From Mycobacterium sp. Aquia_213 (GTDB lineage: Bacteria; Actinomycetota; Actinomycetes; Mycobacteriales; Mycobacteriaceae), in contig NZ_CP113116.1 in the NCBI RefSeq assembly GCF_026625985.1, positions 1,674,001 to 1,738,000 of the forward strand: a stretch of DNA of 64,000 nucleotides. Reading direction: 5' to 3'. How positions within the stretch are numbered: the first letter of the stretch is position 1; every line of letters starts with the position of its first letter. Positions 16,706 through 24,967 of this stretch are shown here, in pieces. The notes under the pieces are model-generated. The model saw only the letters and a program-made list of their open reading frames with translations, made no database searches and was not told where the DNA came from. Position numbers and translations under genes: made by a program.

Positions 16706-17911
16706 TCAGGCCGAGACCGGCTTCTTGGCCGGCTTGGAGACCTTCATGAGCTGCATCAGGTTGCCGCCCATGATCTTGGCGACGTCCTCTTCGGAGAAGT
16801 CGGTCAGCTCGTCGACGAAGGTGATCGGGTCCTTCAGGCCTTCCGGGTGGGGCCAGTCGGATCCGAACATCACCCGGTCGGTGCCGACCATGTTGACGAT
16901 CTCGGTAAACCGGTCCTCCCAGAACGGGGTGATGTAGACGCACCGCTTGAACGCCTCGACCGGGTCCTCGGTGAATGCCTGCGGCATCTTCTTGTAGACG
17001 CCCTTGAGGCCCTTGAACAGGTCCGGCACCCAGTCGGCGCCGTTCTCGATGGACAGGATCCGCAGTTCGGGGTTGCGGGACAGCGCGCCGTGGCACACCA
17101 GCGCACCCATCGCGTCCAGGATCGGCCGGTGGCCCATCGCGAAGCTCCGGAACGCGGTCGGCTTGAACGGCAGGAACTCGTCGCCGGGCTCCCACACGTT
17201 CGCGAATTCCGAGTAACCACTGTCCGAGGCGTGCATCGAGACCGGGATGCCGGCCTCGACGCAGGCCTGCCAGAACGGGTCGAACTCCTCGAGGCCGAAC
17301 GACCGGCTGCCCTTGAAACCGGGCACCGGTGCCGGGCGGACCAGCACGGTGCGAGCGCCGCGCTCCAGACACCACTGCAGTTCCTCGAGCGCACGGTCGA
17401 CGATCGGCAGCGTGATGACCGGGGTGGCGAAGATGCGGTCCTGATAGTTGAACGTCCACTGCTCGTGCATCCACTCGTTGAGCGCGTGGATGACGTCGTG
17501 GGTCATCTCCGGGTCGTCCTTCATGCGCTCTTCGACCAGGCTGGCCAGCGTCGGGAACATCAGTGCGTAGTCGATGCCGAGCTCGTCCATCACCTCGAGG
17601 CGCGCGCCCGGTTCGCGGAAGGCCGGGATCGCCTTCATCGGCTCGCCGAGGATCTCGCGATACGTCTTGCCCTGCGCGCCGTTGCGGAAGTAGTCCTCCT
17701 GGGCGCCGGGCTTGGCGACGACCTCGAACGTCGGGTTGGGGATGTACTCGCTGATGTGGCCGCGCACCACGATCTTGGTGCGGCCGCGGACCTGCACGTA
17801 GTCGATGACGCGCTTCCTGCTTTCCGGGAGGAACTTGGTCAGCGCTTCCTGCGGCTCGTACATGTGGTTGTCGGCGTCAAAGACGGGGAAGCTGAGTTCG
17901 CGAGAGGGCAT
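16706..17911 (-). CDS. Amidohydrolase-2 family protein
   Basis: This 401-residue TIM-barrel amidohydrolase of the ACMSD-like group is abundant in mycobacteria. It carries the N-terminal motif DADNHMYEP, the barrel His in VSMHASDSG and the C-terminal FGSDWPHPEG with the metal/catalytic Asp. I chose the ATG at 17911 because AAGGAG sits 8 bases before it and the family-like sequence PSRELSFPVFDADNH starts there; the frame itself is open to 17962. It stands alone with its own terminator hairpin, downstream of the TetR-hotdog gene on the same strand (76-base gap). It probably hydrolyses or decarboxylates a carboxylated intermediate. Confidence 0.9.
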   Translation of the reverse strand: MPSRELSFPVFDADNHMYEPQEALTKFLPESRKRVIDYVQVRGRTKIVVRGHISEYIPNPTFEVVAKPGAQEDYFRNGAQGKTYREILGEPMKAIPAFREPGARLEVMDELGIDYALMFPTLASLVEERMKDDPEMTHDVIHALNEWMHEQWTFNYQDRIFATPVITLPIVDRALEELQWCLERGARTVLVRPAPVPGFKGSRSFGLEEFDPFWQACVEAGIPVSMHASDSGYSEFANVWEPGDEFLPFKPTAFRSFAMGHRPILDAMGALVCHGALSRNPELRILSIENGADWVPDLFKGLKGVYKKMPQAFTEDPVEAFKRCVYITPFWEDRFTEIVNMVGTDRVMFGSDWPHPEGLKDPITFVDELTDFSEEDVAKIMGGNLMQLMKVSKPAKKPVSA

Positions 17912-17987
17912 GGCGATCTCCTTGAGGGCTGGATTCTCGTCGAGTGGTAATGACGTTACCACTTCGGCGCAACAACGTGTACCGGCG

Positions 17988-19016
17988 TTAGGTGTCCGCC
18001 CGGAGGCCCTTGGGTGTCGCCCCGTTGATGATGGCGAAATTCACCGTCGCGGTCGCGGCGACCTCGTCGTCGCCGTCGCCATAGATGTCGATCTGCATGA
18101 CCATCGCCCGCCGGCCGGCGCGCAGCATTCGGGGCACGGCGAACGCGGCGCCCTGCCGAATCGGCCGCAGGTAGCGGACGAACAGATCCGCGGTAGTCAT
18201 CGTGGTGCCCGGCTGCAGAAAATCCAGCCCGTACTGGCCGCCCGCCACGTCGACAAGGGTGGCGATCAGGCCGCCCTGCAGCGCCCCAGAAGTGTTGACC
18301 ACGTTCGGACTAACCGGCATCGTCATCGCGAATTCGCCGTTGCGCGAGCCCGCGCGCAAGCCAATTGCGGCGAACAACTCCGCCAGTGAGGGCGGGCCCG
18401 TTTCGTCGTCGGTGTCCCGGATGCCCAACGCGCGGCTGCAGAAGTCGTAAAGCTGGCCGGCGTCGACCGGCGACCCGTTCAATTCGGCGCCCAGCCAGTG
18501 CAGCCGCTGCGCCCCCATCATCGTCTGCATCACGATCGCGGCCGACTCCCCGGTACCCAGACCCGGGCTGAACACTCCCTCGGTGATGCCTTGCCCCACG
18601 ATGTCGCGGATCAGTTGGTACAACGGGGACAGCACGCGGGCGTATTCGCGGGGACGGGTATCGGCGAGGTGCTGGTTATAGAGACCCAATGCCCGGTTGA
18701 GGCTGTCCTGGGTGCTGGATTCCGGTTGCTGGCTGATGCGGTCGATCAACAGCTTCAGCGCGGCCGTGCTGTCCAGTCCGGCGGCTTCGGCGCGCCAGGT
18801 CAGCACCGATTGCGAGATCGTCCGGTCGAATAGCGCGAGCAGCAGTTCGTCCTTGCTGCTGAAGTGCTGGTAAAAGGCGCGCAGCGAGGTCTTGGAGCGG
18901 GCGACGACCTCCTGCACGGTGAAGTCGGTGCGCCCGGTCTCGCGCAGGATCTCCACGGCCGTCTTGATGAAGCGGTCGCCGCGCGTCACTTCGGCGTCAT
19001 CGCTGGGGGCGGTCAT
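17988..19016 (-). CDS. TetR-family regulator fused to a PaaI-like hotdog domain
   Basis: This 342-residue two-part protein has a TetR helix-turn-helix at residues about 15-60 (FTVQEVVARSKTSLRAFYQH) and a TetR-type helical ligand domain to about 190. A hotdog-fold domain follows at about 205-335, recognisable from NTSGALQGGLIATLVDVAGG and the FVRYLRPIRQG strand. In PaaI-type thioesterases the QGG here is normally HGG, so the hotdog domain may bind acyl-CoA rather than cleave it. The frame is uninterrupted across the junction. The fusion suggests a repressor sensing a thioester metabolite. It probably controls the amidohydrolase downstream or its own promoter. The start is supported by an AAGGGGAC stretch upstream. 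Confidence 0.9.
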   Translation of the reverse strand: MTAPSDDAEVTRGDRFIKTAVEILRETGRTDFTVQEVVARSKTSLRAFYQHFSSKDELLLALFDRTISQSVLTWRAEAAGLDSTAALKLLIDRISQQPESSTQDSLNRALGLYNQHLADTRPREYARVLSPLYQLIRDIVGQGITEGVFSPGLGTGESAAIVMQTMMGAQRLHWLGAELNGSPVDAGQLYDFCSRALGIRDTDDETGPPSLAELFAAIGLRAGSRNGEFAMTMPVSPNVVNTSGALQGGLIATLVDVAGGQYGLDFLQPGTTMTTADLFVRYLRPIRQGAAFAVPRMLRAGRRAMVMQIDIYGDGDDEVAATATVNFAIINGATPKGLRADT

Positions 19017-19096
19017 GTGCGCTATGTCCCCTTCCCGTGGCGCACCGCGTGCGCTTTGAGAATGAGGTTACCGCGCGTGACGAGATCTCTGCGAAG

Positions 19097-19429
19097 CTAG
19101 CCCTGCGGTAGCTCGTCGGGGGTTTCGGGCCCTGTCTCGAGCTCGGCCTCTGGCTCGGTCTCCGGGGACCGCTTCTTGAGTTTGCTGGCGAGTACCGCGA
19201 CGCCGCCGGCGGCGAGCAGCAGGGGCCATTCGACGACGGCGATCAGCCCGACTGCCGCGGCGACGACCGCGGTCCGGGGGCGGATGTGGCCCTCTCGCAT
19301 ACCGGTGCGAATGTCTCTCGTCGTAACAACGACGCCCTCGGCGATCGCGGTCCCGATCTGGCTAACTGTTGAAACCGTTTGGTCGGCAACCGAGTTCGCT
19401 GATTTGGTGGCTCGTTCAATGATTGTCAC
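19097..19429 (-). CDS. Small membrane protein beside the P-type ATPase
   Basis: This is a 110-residue protein with a hydrophilic N-terminal half, a hydrophobic segment at about residues 52-86 (one long or two short membrane passes) and an acidic tail of Glu-Pro-Thr repeats. The membrane stretch VVEWPLLLAAGGVAVLASK resembles AVELPIALVVLGGHVLVKQ in the ELHD-repeat protein at 24084, on the other side of the ATPase. The GTG start at 19429 is preceded by GGGAGGG. It is transcribed divergently from the ATPase across 195 bases. No known function; an accessory role at the ATPase is inferred from the shared motif and position. Confidence 0.75.
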   Translation of the reverse strand: MTIIERATKSANSVADQTVSTVSQIGTAIAEGVVVTTRDIRTGMREGHIRPRTAVVAAAVGLIAVVEWPLLLAAGGVAVLASKLKKRSPETEPEAELETGPETPDELPQG

Positions 19430-19624
19430 TGTGCCCTCCCAAGATTCGAATTGTTGTGCGCGTGGCCAATAATTTGTCGTCCGTTTGCTTTTCGGATTCT
19501 CTAAGTCGCGCTCCTAGATCCTCTTAGTCAATACGGTGTAGCACGCACGTACTACTTCGACGAGTCTGCTGCGTGAATCTGCAATGTCCAAGCTAATTAT
19601 CGCGAGAGGGCGTAACGCACAACT

Positions 19625-22600
19625 ATGGTCATCGAGCCGATCGTCTCGGGGCTTCGTATGGTGGTCGCAGGCGGCGCTGCCGCGGCAGCTGAGTTGCTGG
19701 GTGGGGACCGTCCCCGCCGCCGCTGGTCCGGCAATGGCCGCGGGTGGATCGAGCTGCGCATCCCCGAGGAGGACCGCTCGTCTGAGTACGCGACCGTCCT
19801 GGAGCGGACGATAGGCAGCACCACCGGCGTCACCCGCACCCAGGTGAACTGGCCGTTGTCCCGCCTGATCGTCGACATCGACGAAAACGGGCCGACCGTC
19901 GACGATTTGGCCCTGATGGTGGAGGCGATCGAGCGGGCCTTCACCCAGAAAGCCGCTCGCAACGAGCCATCCGACGAGTTCGCGCCGCAGCCTCCGGTCC
20001 GGCTGCCGGTGATCGACATCCCCGGAGACGGCGCGGAGGTCGTCAACCGGATGAGCCTGCTTGGGGCCAAGGCGGTATCGCTGGGTGTCACGACGTTCCT
20101 GCAAGTGACGCGGATGCCCAGGTTGCCGCGCGCCTTCGCCGCCGCGACCACCTTTGCCGAGGCGCAGCCCGATGTACGCCGGGTGTTCGAACGGGCCCTT
20201 GGCCGTGGGCGCGCCGACGCACTGCTCGCGTTGGGCACCGCCGTCACCCAGTCGCTCGGCCACACCCCGTCGGTGATCGCCGCCGACATGTGCCTTCGGA
20301 GCCTGCGCCTCATAGAAGCGCTGTCGGCCGTTGAGGCCTGGAATGAGCACGAACCTCAGCTGGCGCTCAGCGCCGAAGCCGAGCCGCACCCGGAGACGCG
20401 GCGGCCGCGGCCCGTGCCGGACACGGCGTCGGAAAACTACGCCCGCGCAGCAACCGCGGCGGGCCTGGCCGGGGCAATCGCCCTCACCGTCAGCGGCGGG
20501 GCCGCGCTGGCGAGCGAGGCGGTCATCGTCGCCGCACCGCGGGCGCTCAACTACGCCCGCGAGTCGTTCGCCACGACGTTCTGCGCCGGGCTGAACCGCT
20601 ACCACCACACCCTGGTGATGCGACCCGACGCGATCCGGCGCCTGGATGGTGTCGACGTGCTGATCGTCGACCCCGCGGTGCTGGTCGGTGAAACCCTGCG
20701 CGTGGCCGAGATCAGCGGCGTCGACGGCGAACTCCGCACCAAGGTGTGGCAGTGCGCCCAAACGGATGTCAACGACGGTCTGCTCGATGCGGGCGTCCAC
20801 ACCGGGTGCTCGCTGTCACCCGCGCATCAGTTGCCGGAGCTGCACGACCTCGAGGTCGTGGTGGCGCGCAATGCGGATCCCTACGCCGAACCACTCATGG
20901 CCGCGGCGCGCGGCGCCGATCTCAAGCTCGTGTCGGTGGATCGGGCCGATGCCGGGCATCTGCGCGGCACATTCGACGAACTGCTGCCCGTCGACGACGG
21001 CGACGTGGATCTGACCATCTACGGTGCGGTCCGGCAATTGCAGGCCGACGGAAAAATCGTCGCCGTGGTGGGGCGTGACCTTCGGCGTGCCTTCGCCGCC
21101 GCGGACCTTGGGCTGGCGGTCTGGCCGGCCGGTCGGGGGGCGCCCGCGTGGATGGCCGACGTCCTGATGCCGGACCTCAAGGTCGCGTGCCGGATCATCG
21201 ACGCCATCCCCGCGGCCAAGTCGGCCGCACGGCGAGGCGTCGAGTTGGCCGCTGCTGGGACCCTGCTGGGCTCGCTGACGCTGTTGCCGGGTGTTCGGGC
21301 GGCGGGCGTGCGCCCCAGCATCGCGGCCGCTGCCATCGCGCTCATTCCCGGATACGTGATCGGGCGAGGGGTGGCCATGCAGCCCGATCCGGCCGCGGCC
21401 GCGGACACCGAATGGCACGCGCTGGACGCCGACCAGGCGCAGGCACAGATTCGGGCCCTGTGGCCCGAGCTCGCCAACCCCGTCCCCGTCGCCGCCCAGG
21501 TTCCCCAGACGCGGATGCAGGCGTTGGCCGCCGGCTTCGCCGACAGCAGCAGAGACGTCGTCGAGGCGATGTGGCACGAGATGCAGGATCCGCTCACCCC
21601 GATCCTCGCCACCGGGGCGATGGCGAGCGCGCTCGTCGGTTCGCCGATGGACGGTGTGCTGGTCGGGATTGTGCTCTTGGGCAGCGCCGGGATCGCTGCG
21701 GGGCAGCGACTCAGCTCGGATCGTCAGCTCAACAAGATGCTCAGCGCCCAGACGCCGCCGGCCCGCGTCACCACGGGACCCGACCAGTTCGAGCTGGTGG
21801 CGACCGAGCACCTGACACCGGGAACCATCATCGAGGTCCGTTCTGGTGAGGTGGTTCCCGCCGACGCCCGCGTGCTGACCGCGGTCGCCGTGGAGGTGGA
21901 CGAATCGTCGCTGACGGGCGAGTCGTTGCCGGTGACCAAAAACCCCGCGCCGACACCGGGCCGCCCGCTGGCCGAGCGAGCCTGCATGATCTACGAGGGC
22001 TCGACCGTGCTCAGCGGCGTGTGCCGCGCGGTGGTCGTCGCGGTCGGTGAAGCTACCGCCGCGGGCCGGGCCATGGCGCTGGCTCCGAAACGGCGCGACG
22101 AGGTCGGGCTGCACGCACAGCTGGCCTCGGTGACGGCGAAGGTGTTGCCCTGGACCCTCACCGGTGGTGTCGGAGTGATCGCCACCGCGCTGCTGCGTGG
22201 GTCGGGCATTCGTGAAGCGGTCACCAGCGGTGTCTACTGCGCGGTCGCCGCCGTGCCGGAAGGCCTTCCGCTGGTGGCGACTCTGGCGCAGCGCGAGGCG
22301 GCAAGGCGCCTGACCGAGCGCAACGTTTTGGTCCGGGCTCCGCGGTCGGTCGAGACCCTGGGCCGCGTCGAGGTGGTCTGCTTCGACAAGACCGGGACGC
22401 TGAGTGAAAACCGGCTAGTGGTGACGGATATCTCCGCACAGCCGGGTTTCGACGAGGACGTGATTCTCGAGCGCGCGGCGCTGGCCACCCCGGTGGCGGT
22501 CACCGAGCACGCTCCGCTGCAGGCGACCGACGCCGCGGTGGTCAATCGAGCCGGAAGTCAGCCAAAGCGCGACCGCGAGTTGCCGTTCCGTGCCGGACGC

Positions 22601-24055
22601 GCCTACGCGGCCGGACTGGACGGCGACACCCTCGCGGTCAAGGGCGGACCCGAGATCGTCCTGTCGGCGTGCGTCGAGGGTCAGGACGACGACCTGCGTG
22701 AGGAGCTGTTGGCACACGTCCACGACATGGCCGCGCGCGGCCTTCGCGTGATCGCGGTCGCCGACAAGACATTGACGGATGCCGAGCTCGAGATCGCGCA
22801 GGACAAGGGCCTGGAACCGTTGTGCCGCAATGATTTACGCCTGTTGGGATTCCTCGGGATCACCGACACGCCGCGGCGCGACGCGCGGGAACTCCTGCTC
22901 GGACTGGCCAAACGGGACATCGGCGTGCGGGTGATCACGGGCGACCACCCGGCCACCGCCCGCGCCATCGCTCGCGAGATCGGGCTCGACGTTCCGGAAG
23001 ACTGCATCATCACGGGAGCCCGCTGGGAGCGGTTGTCGATCGCCGAGCGGGCCGAGGTCGTCAAGACCAACGTGATCTATGCGCGGATGTCACCCGAGCA
23101 GAAGGTCCAGATCGTCCAGCAGATCAGCAATTCCGGGGTCGTGACCGCGATGGTGGGCGACGGTGCCAACGACGCCGCGGCGATCCGTGCCGCGGCCGTG
23201 GGCGTGGGCGTGTCCTCGCACGGCAGCGACCCGGCCCGCGGCGCCGCCGACGTGGTGCTGACCGAGGGCCGCGTCGGAAGCCTCTTGGAGGCGATCGAGG
23301 AGGGTCACCGGTTGTGGCAGCAAGCACAAGCCGCGGTCGGGATGTTGTTGGGCGGCAACGCCGGTGAGGTGGCCTTCAACATGTACGGCACGATGGTCCG
23401 AGGCATCGCGCCGCTGACGGCCCGGCAGATCCTGCTGGTGAACATCCTGACCGACGTGTTCCCCACGACGGCCGTTGCGGTGAGCGCCGTTCGCAACATG
23501 CGACCGCCGTCGGAGCGCGGGATCAACATGGACGATCTGATGCAGACCGTCGCTATCCGCGGGGCCGCCACGACTGTTGGCGCAAGCGCTTCGTGGAGCC
23601 TGGCCACCTTTACCCGCGCTGCCCCGCAGCGTGCGGCGACGGTCGGTCTGGTGGGTCTGGTCACGACGCAGCTGGGGCAGACGCTGCTGGATTCCCGCGA
23701 TCCGCTCGTGATCAGCACCGTCGCCGGCACCTTCGTCGCGATGGCCGCCCTGATTACGACGCCGGGCCTCAGCCAACTCGTCGGGTGCGTCCCGCTGGGT
23801 CCGCTGGGGTGGATCGAAGGCGTGGCCCCGGCCGTGGGCCTGACCGTGCTTACCGCCGCCAAGCCGGACTTGTTGCTCCGGATGGCATCGATGATCGGGA
23901 AACGCGTCTCGAAATATGGCAACGAGGCCGACAGCGTCTTGACCAGCATGGTGGGGTCGCTGACTACGTGGGCCCAGGAAATCCCGGGTATGGACAGTGG
24001 CAATGGAGCCAAGGGCGACCGGGTGCCCCAACTGGAACTCACACCAGCCGGTTAA
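19625..24055 (+). CDS. Large P-type cation ATPase (CtpI-like)
   Basis: This 1476-residue P-type ATPase has a long N-terminal extension of some 600 residues. The transport core shows TGES (actuator), PEGLPL in the membrane (a P2-type motif rather than the CPC of heavy-metal pumps), the phosphorylation site CFDKTGTLS and the hinge MVGDGANDAAA. It pumps a cation across the plasma membrane with ATP. Size and P2-like core resemble mycobacterial CtpI, for which the ion is not established. The N-terminus may hold HMA-like folds without a CxxC pair. Small membrane proteins flank it on both sides, and the downstream ELHD-repeat gene follows after 28 bases, so it is probably in the same operon. Confidence 0.9.
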   Translation: MVIEPIVSGLRMVVAGGAAAAAELLGGDRPRRRWSGNGRGWIELRIPEEDRSSEYATVLERTIGSTTGVTRTQVNWPLSRLIVDIDENGPTVDDLALMVEAIERAFTQKAARNEPSDEFAPQPPVRLPVIDIPGDGAEVVNRMSLLGAKAVSLGVTTFLQVTRMPRLPRAFAAATTFAEAQPDVRRVFERALGRGRADALLALGTAVTQSLGHTPSVIAADMCLRSLRLIEALSAVEAWNEHEPQLALSAEAEPHPETRRPRPVPDTASENYARAATAAGLAGAIALTVSGGAALASEAVIVAAPRALNYARESFATTFCAGLNRYHHTLVMRPDAIRRLDGVDVLIVDPAVLVGETLRVAEISGVDGELRTKVWQCAQTDVNDGLLDAGVHTGCSLSPAHQLPELHDLEVVVARNADPYAEPLMAAARGADLKLVSVDRADAGHLRGTFDELLPVDDGDVDLTIYGAVRQLQADGKIVAVVGRDLRRAFAAADLGLAVWPAGRGAPAWMADVLMPDLKVACRIIDAIPAAKSAARRGVELAAAGTLLGSLTLLPGVRAAGVRPSIAAAAIALIPGYVIGRGVAMQPDPAAAADTEWHALDADQAQAQIRALWPELANPVPVAAQVPQTRMQALAAGFADSSRDVVEAMWHEMQDPLTPILATGAMASALVGSPMDGVLVGIVLLGSAGIAAGQRLSSDRQLNKMLSAQTPPARVTTGPDQFELVATEHLTPGTIIEVRSGEVVPADARVLTAVAVEVDESSLTGESLPVTKNPAPTPGRPLAERACMIYEGSTVLSGVCRAVVVAVGEATAAGRAMALAPKRRDEVGLHAQLASVTAKVLPWTLTGGVGVIATALLRGSGIREAVTSGVYCAVAAVPEGLPLVATLAQREAARRLTERNVLVRAPRSVETLGRVEVVCFDKTGTLSENRLVVTDISAQPGFDEDVILERAALATPVAVTEHAPLQATDAAVVNRAGSQPKRDRELPFRAGRAYAAGLDGDTLAVKGGPEIVLSACVEGQDDDLREELLAHVHDMAARGLRVIAVADKTLTDAELEIAQDKGLEPLCRNDLRLLGFLGITDTPRRDARELLLGLAKRDIGVRVITGDHPATARAIAREIGLDVPEDCIITGARWERLSIAERAEVVKTNVIYARMSPEQKVQIVQQISNSGVVTAMVGDGANDAAAIRAAAVGVGVSSHGSDPARGAADVVLTEGRVGSLLEAIEEGHRLWQQAQAAVGMLLGGNAGEVAFNMYGTMVRGIAPLTARQILLVNILTDVFPTTAVAVSAVRNMRPPSERGINMDDLMQTVAIRGAATTVGASASWSLATFTRAAPQRAATVGLVGLVTTQLGQTLLDSRDPLVISTVAGTFVAMAALITTPGLSQLVGCVPLGPLGWIEGVAPAVGLTVLTAAKPDLLLRMASMIGKRVSKYGNEADSVLTSMVGSLTTWAQEIPGMDSGNGAKGDRVPQLELTPAG

Positions 24056-24083
24056 CCGACGACAACAACGAAGAGGTACAGAC

Positions 24084-24575
24084 ATGACCACGCTGGACCA
24101 AGACCAAAACGGCACGCCCGAAACGGATTCCGGCTCAGACGAGCTGCACGATCAGCTCCACGACGAGCTGCACGACGAGCTCCACGATGAGTTGCACGAC
24201 GAACTGCACGATGAGTTGCACGAAGAGCTGCACGATGAGCTGGCCGAAGAGCTTCGTGCCGGACCGAGTTTCGCGCAGCGGTGGGCTGCCTACGCCGAGG
24301 CGCACCCGAAGTCCAAGCGCGCCCGGACCCTGCGAACCCTGCGGGAGTTGGAATCACGGGCAATCGACTTGCCGGTCATCGGGAAGTTCCACCGGCCCGA
24401 CAAACACGACGTCGTCTACGTGGTGGGGCTCACTGCGCTGCTGGCGTTCGGGGCCGTGGAGCTGCCGATTGCCCTCGTCGTGCTGGGCGGACATGTGCTG
24501 GTCAAGCAGCACTCCAGCCGTTCGCTGGCGGCGGTCGGTGAAGTCATGGAAGACGTCTTCGGCCACCACATCTAA
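24084..24575 (+). CDS. Acidic His-repeat membrane protein (ELHD repeats)
   Basis: This 163-residue protein has eight consecutive four-residue units of the form (D/E)(E/Q)LH at residues 19-50. A basic linker follows, then a hydrophobic segment near residues 112-140 (one or two passes) and a short His-ending tail. Histidines every fourth residue with acidic neighbours would line one face of a helix and could bind zinc or similar ions. Mycobacterial PacL proteins, small membrane partners of metal P-ATPases, also carry an acidic/His metal-binding stretch, but at the other end. The ATG at 24084 follows GAGG and lies 28 bases after the ATPase stop. Function inferred. Confidence 0.82.
   Translation: MTTLDQDQNGTPETDSGSDELHDQLHDELHDELHDELHDELHDELHEELHDELAEELRAGPSFAQRWAAYAEAHPKSKRARTLRTLRELESRAIDLPVIGKFHRPDKHDVVYVVGLTALLAFGAVELPIALVVLGGHVLVKQHSSRSLAAVGEVMEDVFGHHI
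24138..24233 (+). repeat. Coding 12-bp tandem repeat (8 units)
   Basis: Eight units of a 12-base repeat close to GACGAGCTGCAC encode the (D/E)(E/Q)LH array. Units differ mainly at third codon positions (GAG/GAA, CTG/CTC/TTG, GAC/GAT), so the peptide is conserved while the DNA has drifted. This suggests selection on the protein. Copy number may vary between strains. Confidence 0.9.
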
Positions 24576-24582
24576 AACGGTG

Positions 24583-24600
24583 GCCCGCCGCCGGGCGGGC
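24583..24600. terminator. Bidirectional hairpin between converging genes
   Basis: A perfect 7-bp GCCCGCC/GGCGGGC stem with a GCCG loop sits in the 28-base gap between the converging ELHD-repeat gene and the small secreted protein gene. It has no T-run but can fold in either transcript. Confidence 0.6.
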
Positions 24601-24603
24601 TAA

Positions 24604-24831
24604 TCAAGGTTGCGGCGGTGGAGCGGGCACAACCGGTTTCCCTGCCATGCAATCTTGAAGCTCCTGACTGCCCGGGGCGAAGTCGAAGCCGCAGTTGCAC
24701 TCATGAACTTGCTGGGGCTTGGGAAGCGAATTGCAAAAGTCGGTGCCAGCCGAGGCCGATGGTGCGGTCCACATCACACCAGCGGCCAATGCTGCCGCTC
24801 CGATCGTGGCCATCAATACTCTCGGCTTCAT
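24604..24831 (-). CDS. Small secreted Cys-containing protein
   Basis: This 75-residue protein begins with a classical signal peptide (KPR, hydrophobic ATIGAAALAAGVM, cleavage near APSASAG at about residue 28). The mature part is about 47 residues with four cysteines (in FCNSL, ECNCGF and DCMAG), enough for two disulfides, and a Pro-rich end. AAAAGGAA precedes the ATG at 24831. It looks like one of many small exported mycobacterial proteins. No function recognised. It lies between the ATPase block and the catabolic cluster; the 136 bases upstream hold nothing else evident. Confidence 0.8.
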   Translation of the reverse strand: MKPRVLMATIGAAALAAGVMWTAPSASAGTDFCNSLPKPQQVHECNCGFDFAPGSQELQDCMAGKPVVPAPPPQP

Positions 24832-24967
24832 GTTGGGATTCCTTTTCTCGGGAAGACGCCGGGCACTCCGTCGCTGCTGGTTACCGCAGGGACAGCAGTT
24901 GTCGCACTACGCTAACCCGCGCTGCCGGATTTTTCTCTTCGCTCGGTCAGGGTGCGGGGTTGAACGC

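Noticed and set aside
24138..24233. Regular 12-bp repeats, considered as a CRISPR-like or intergenic repeat
   Set aside because: No spacers; the units are in frame and code for a regular peptide inside a real gene.
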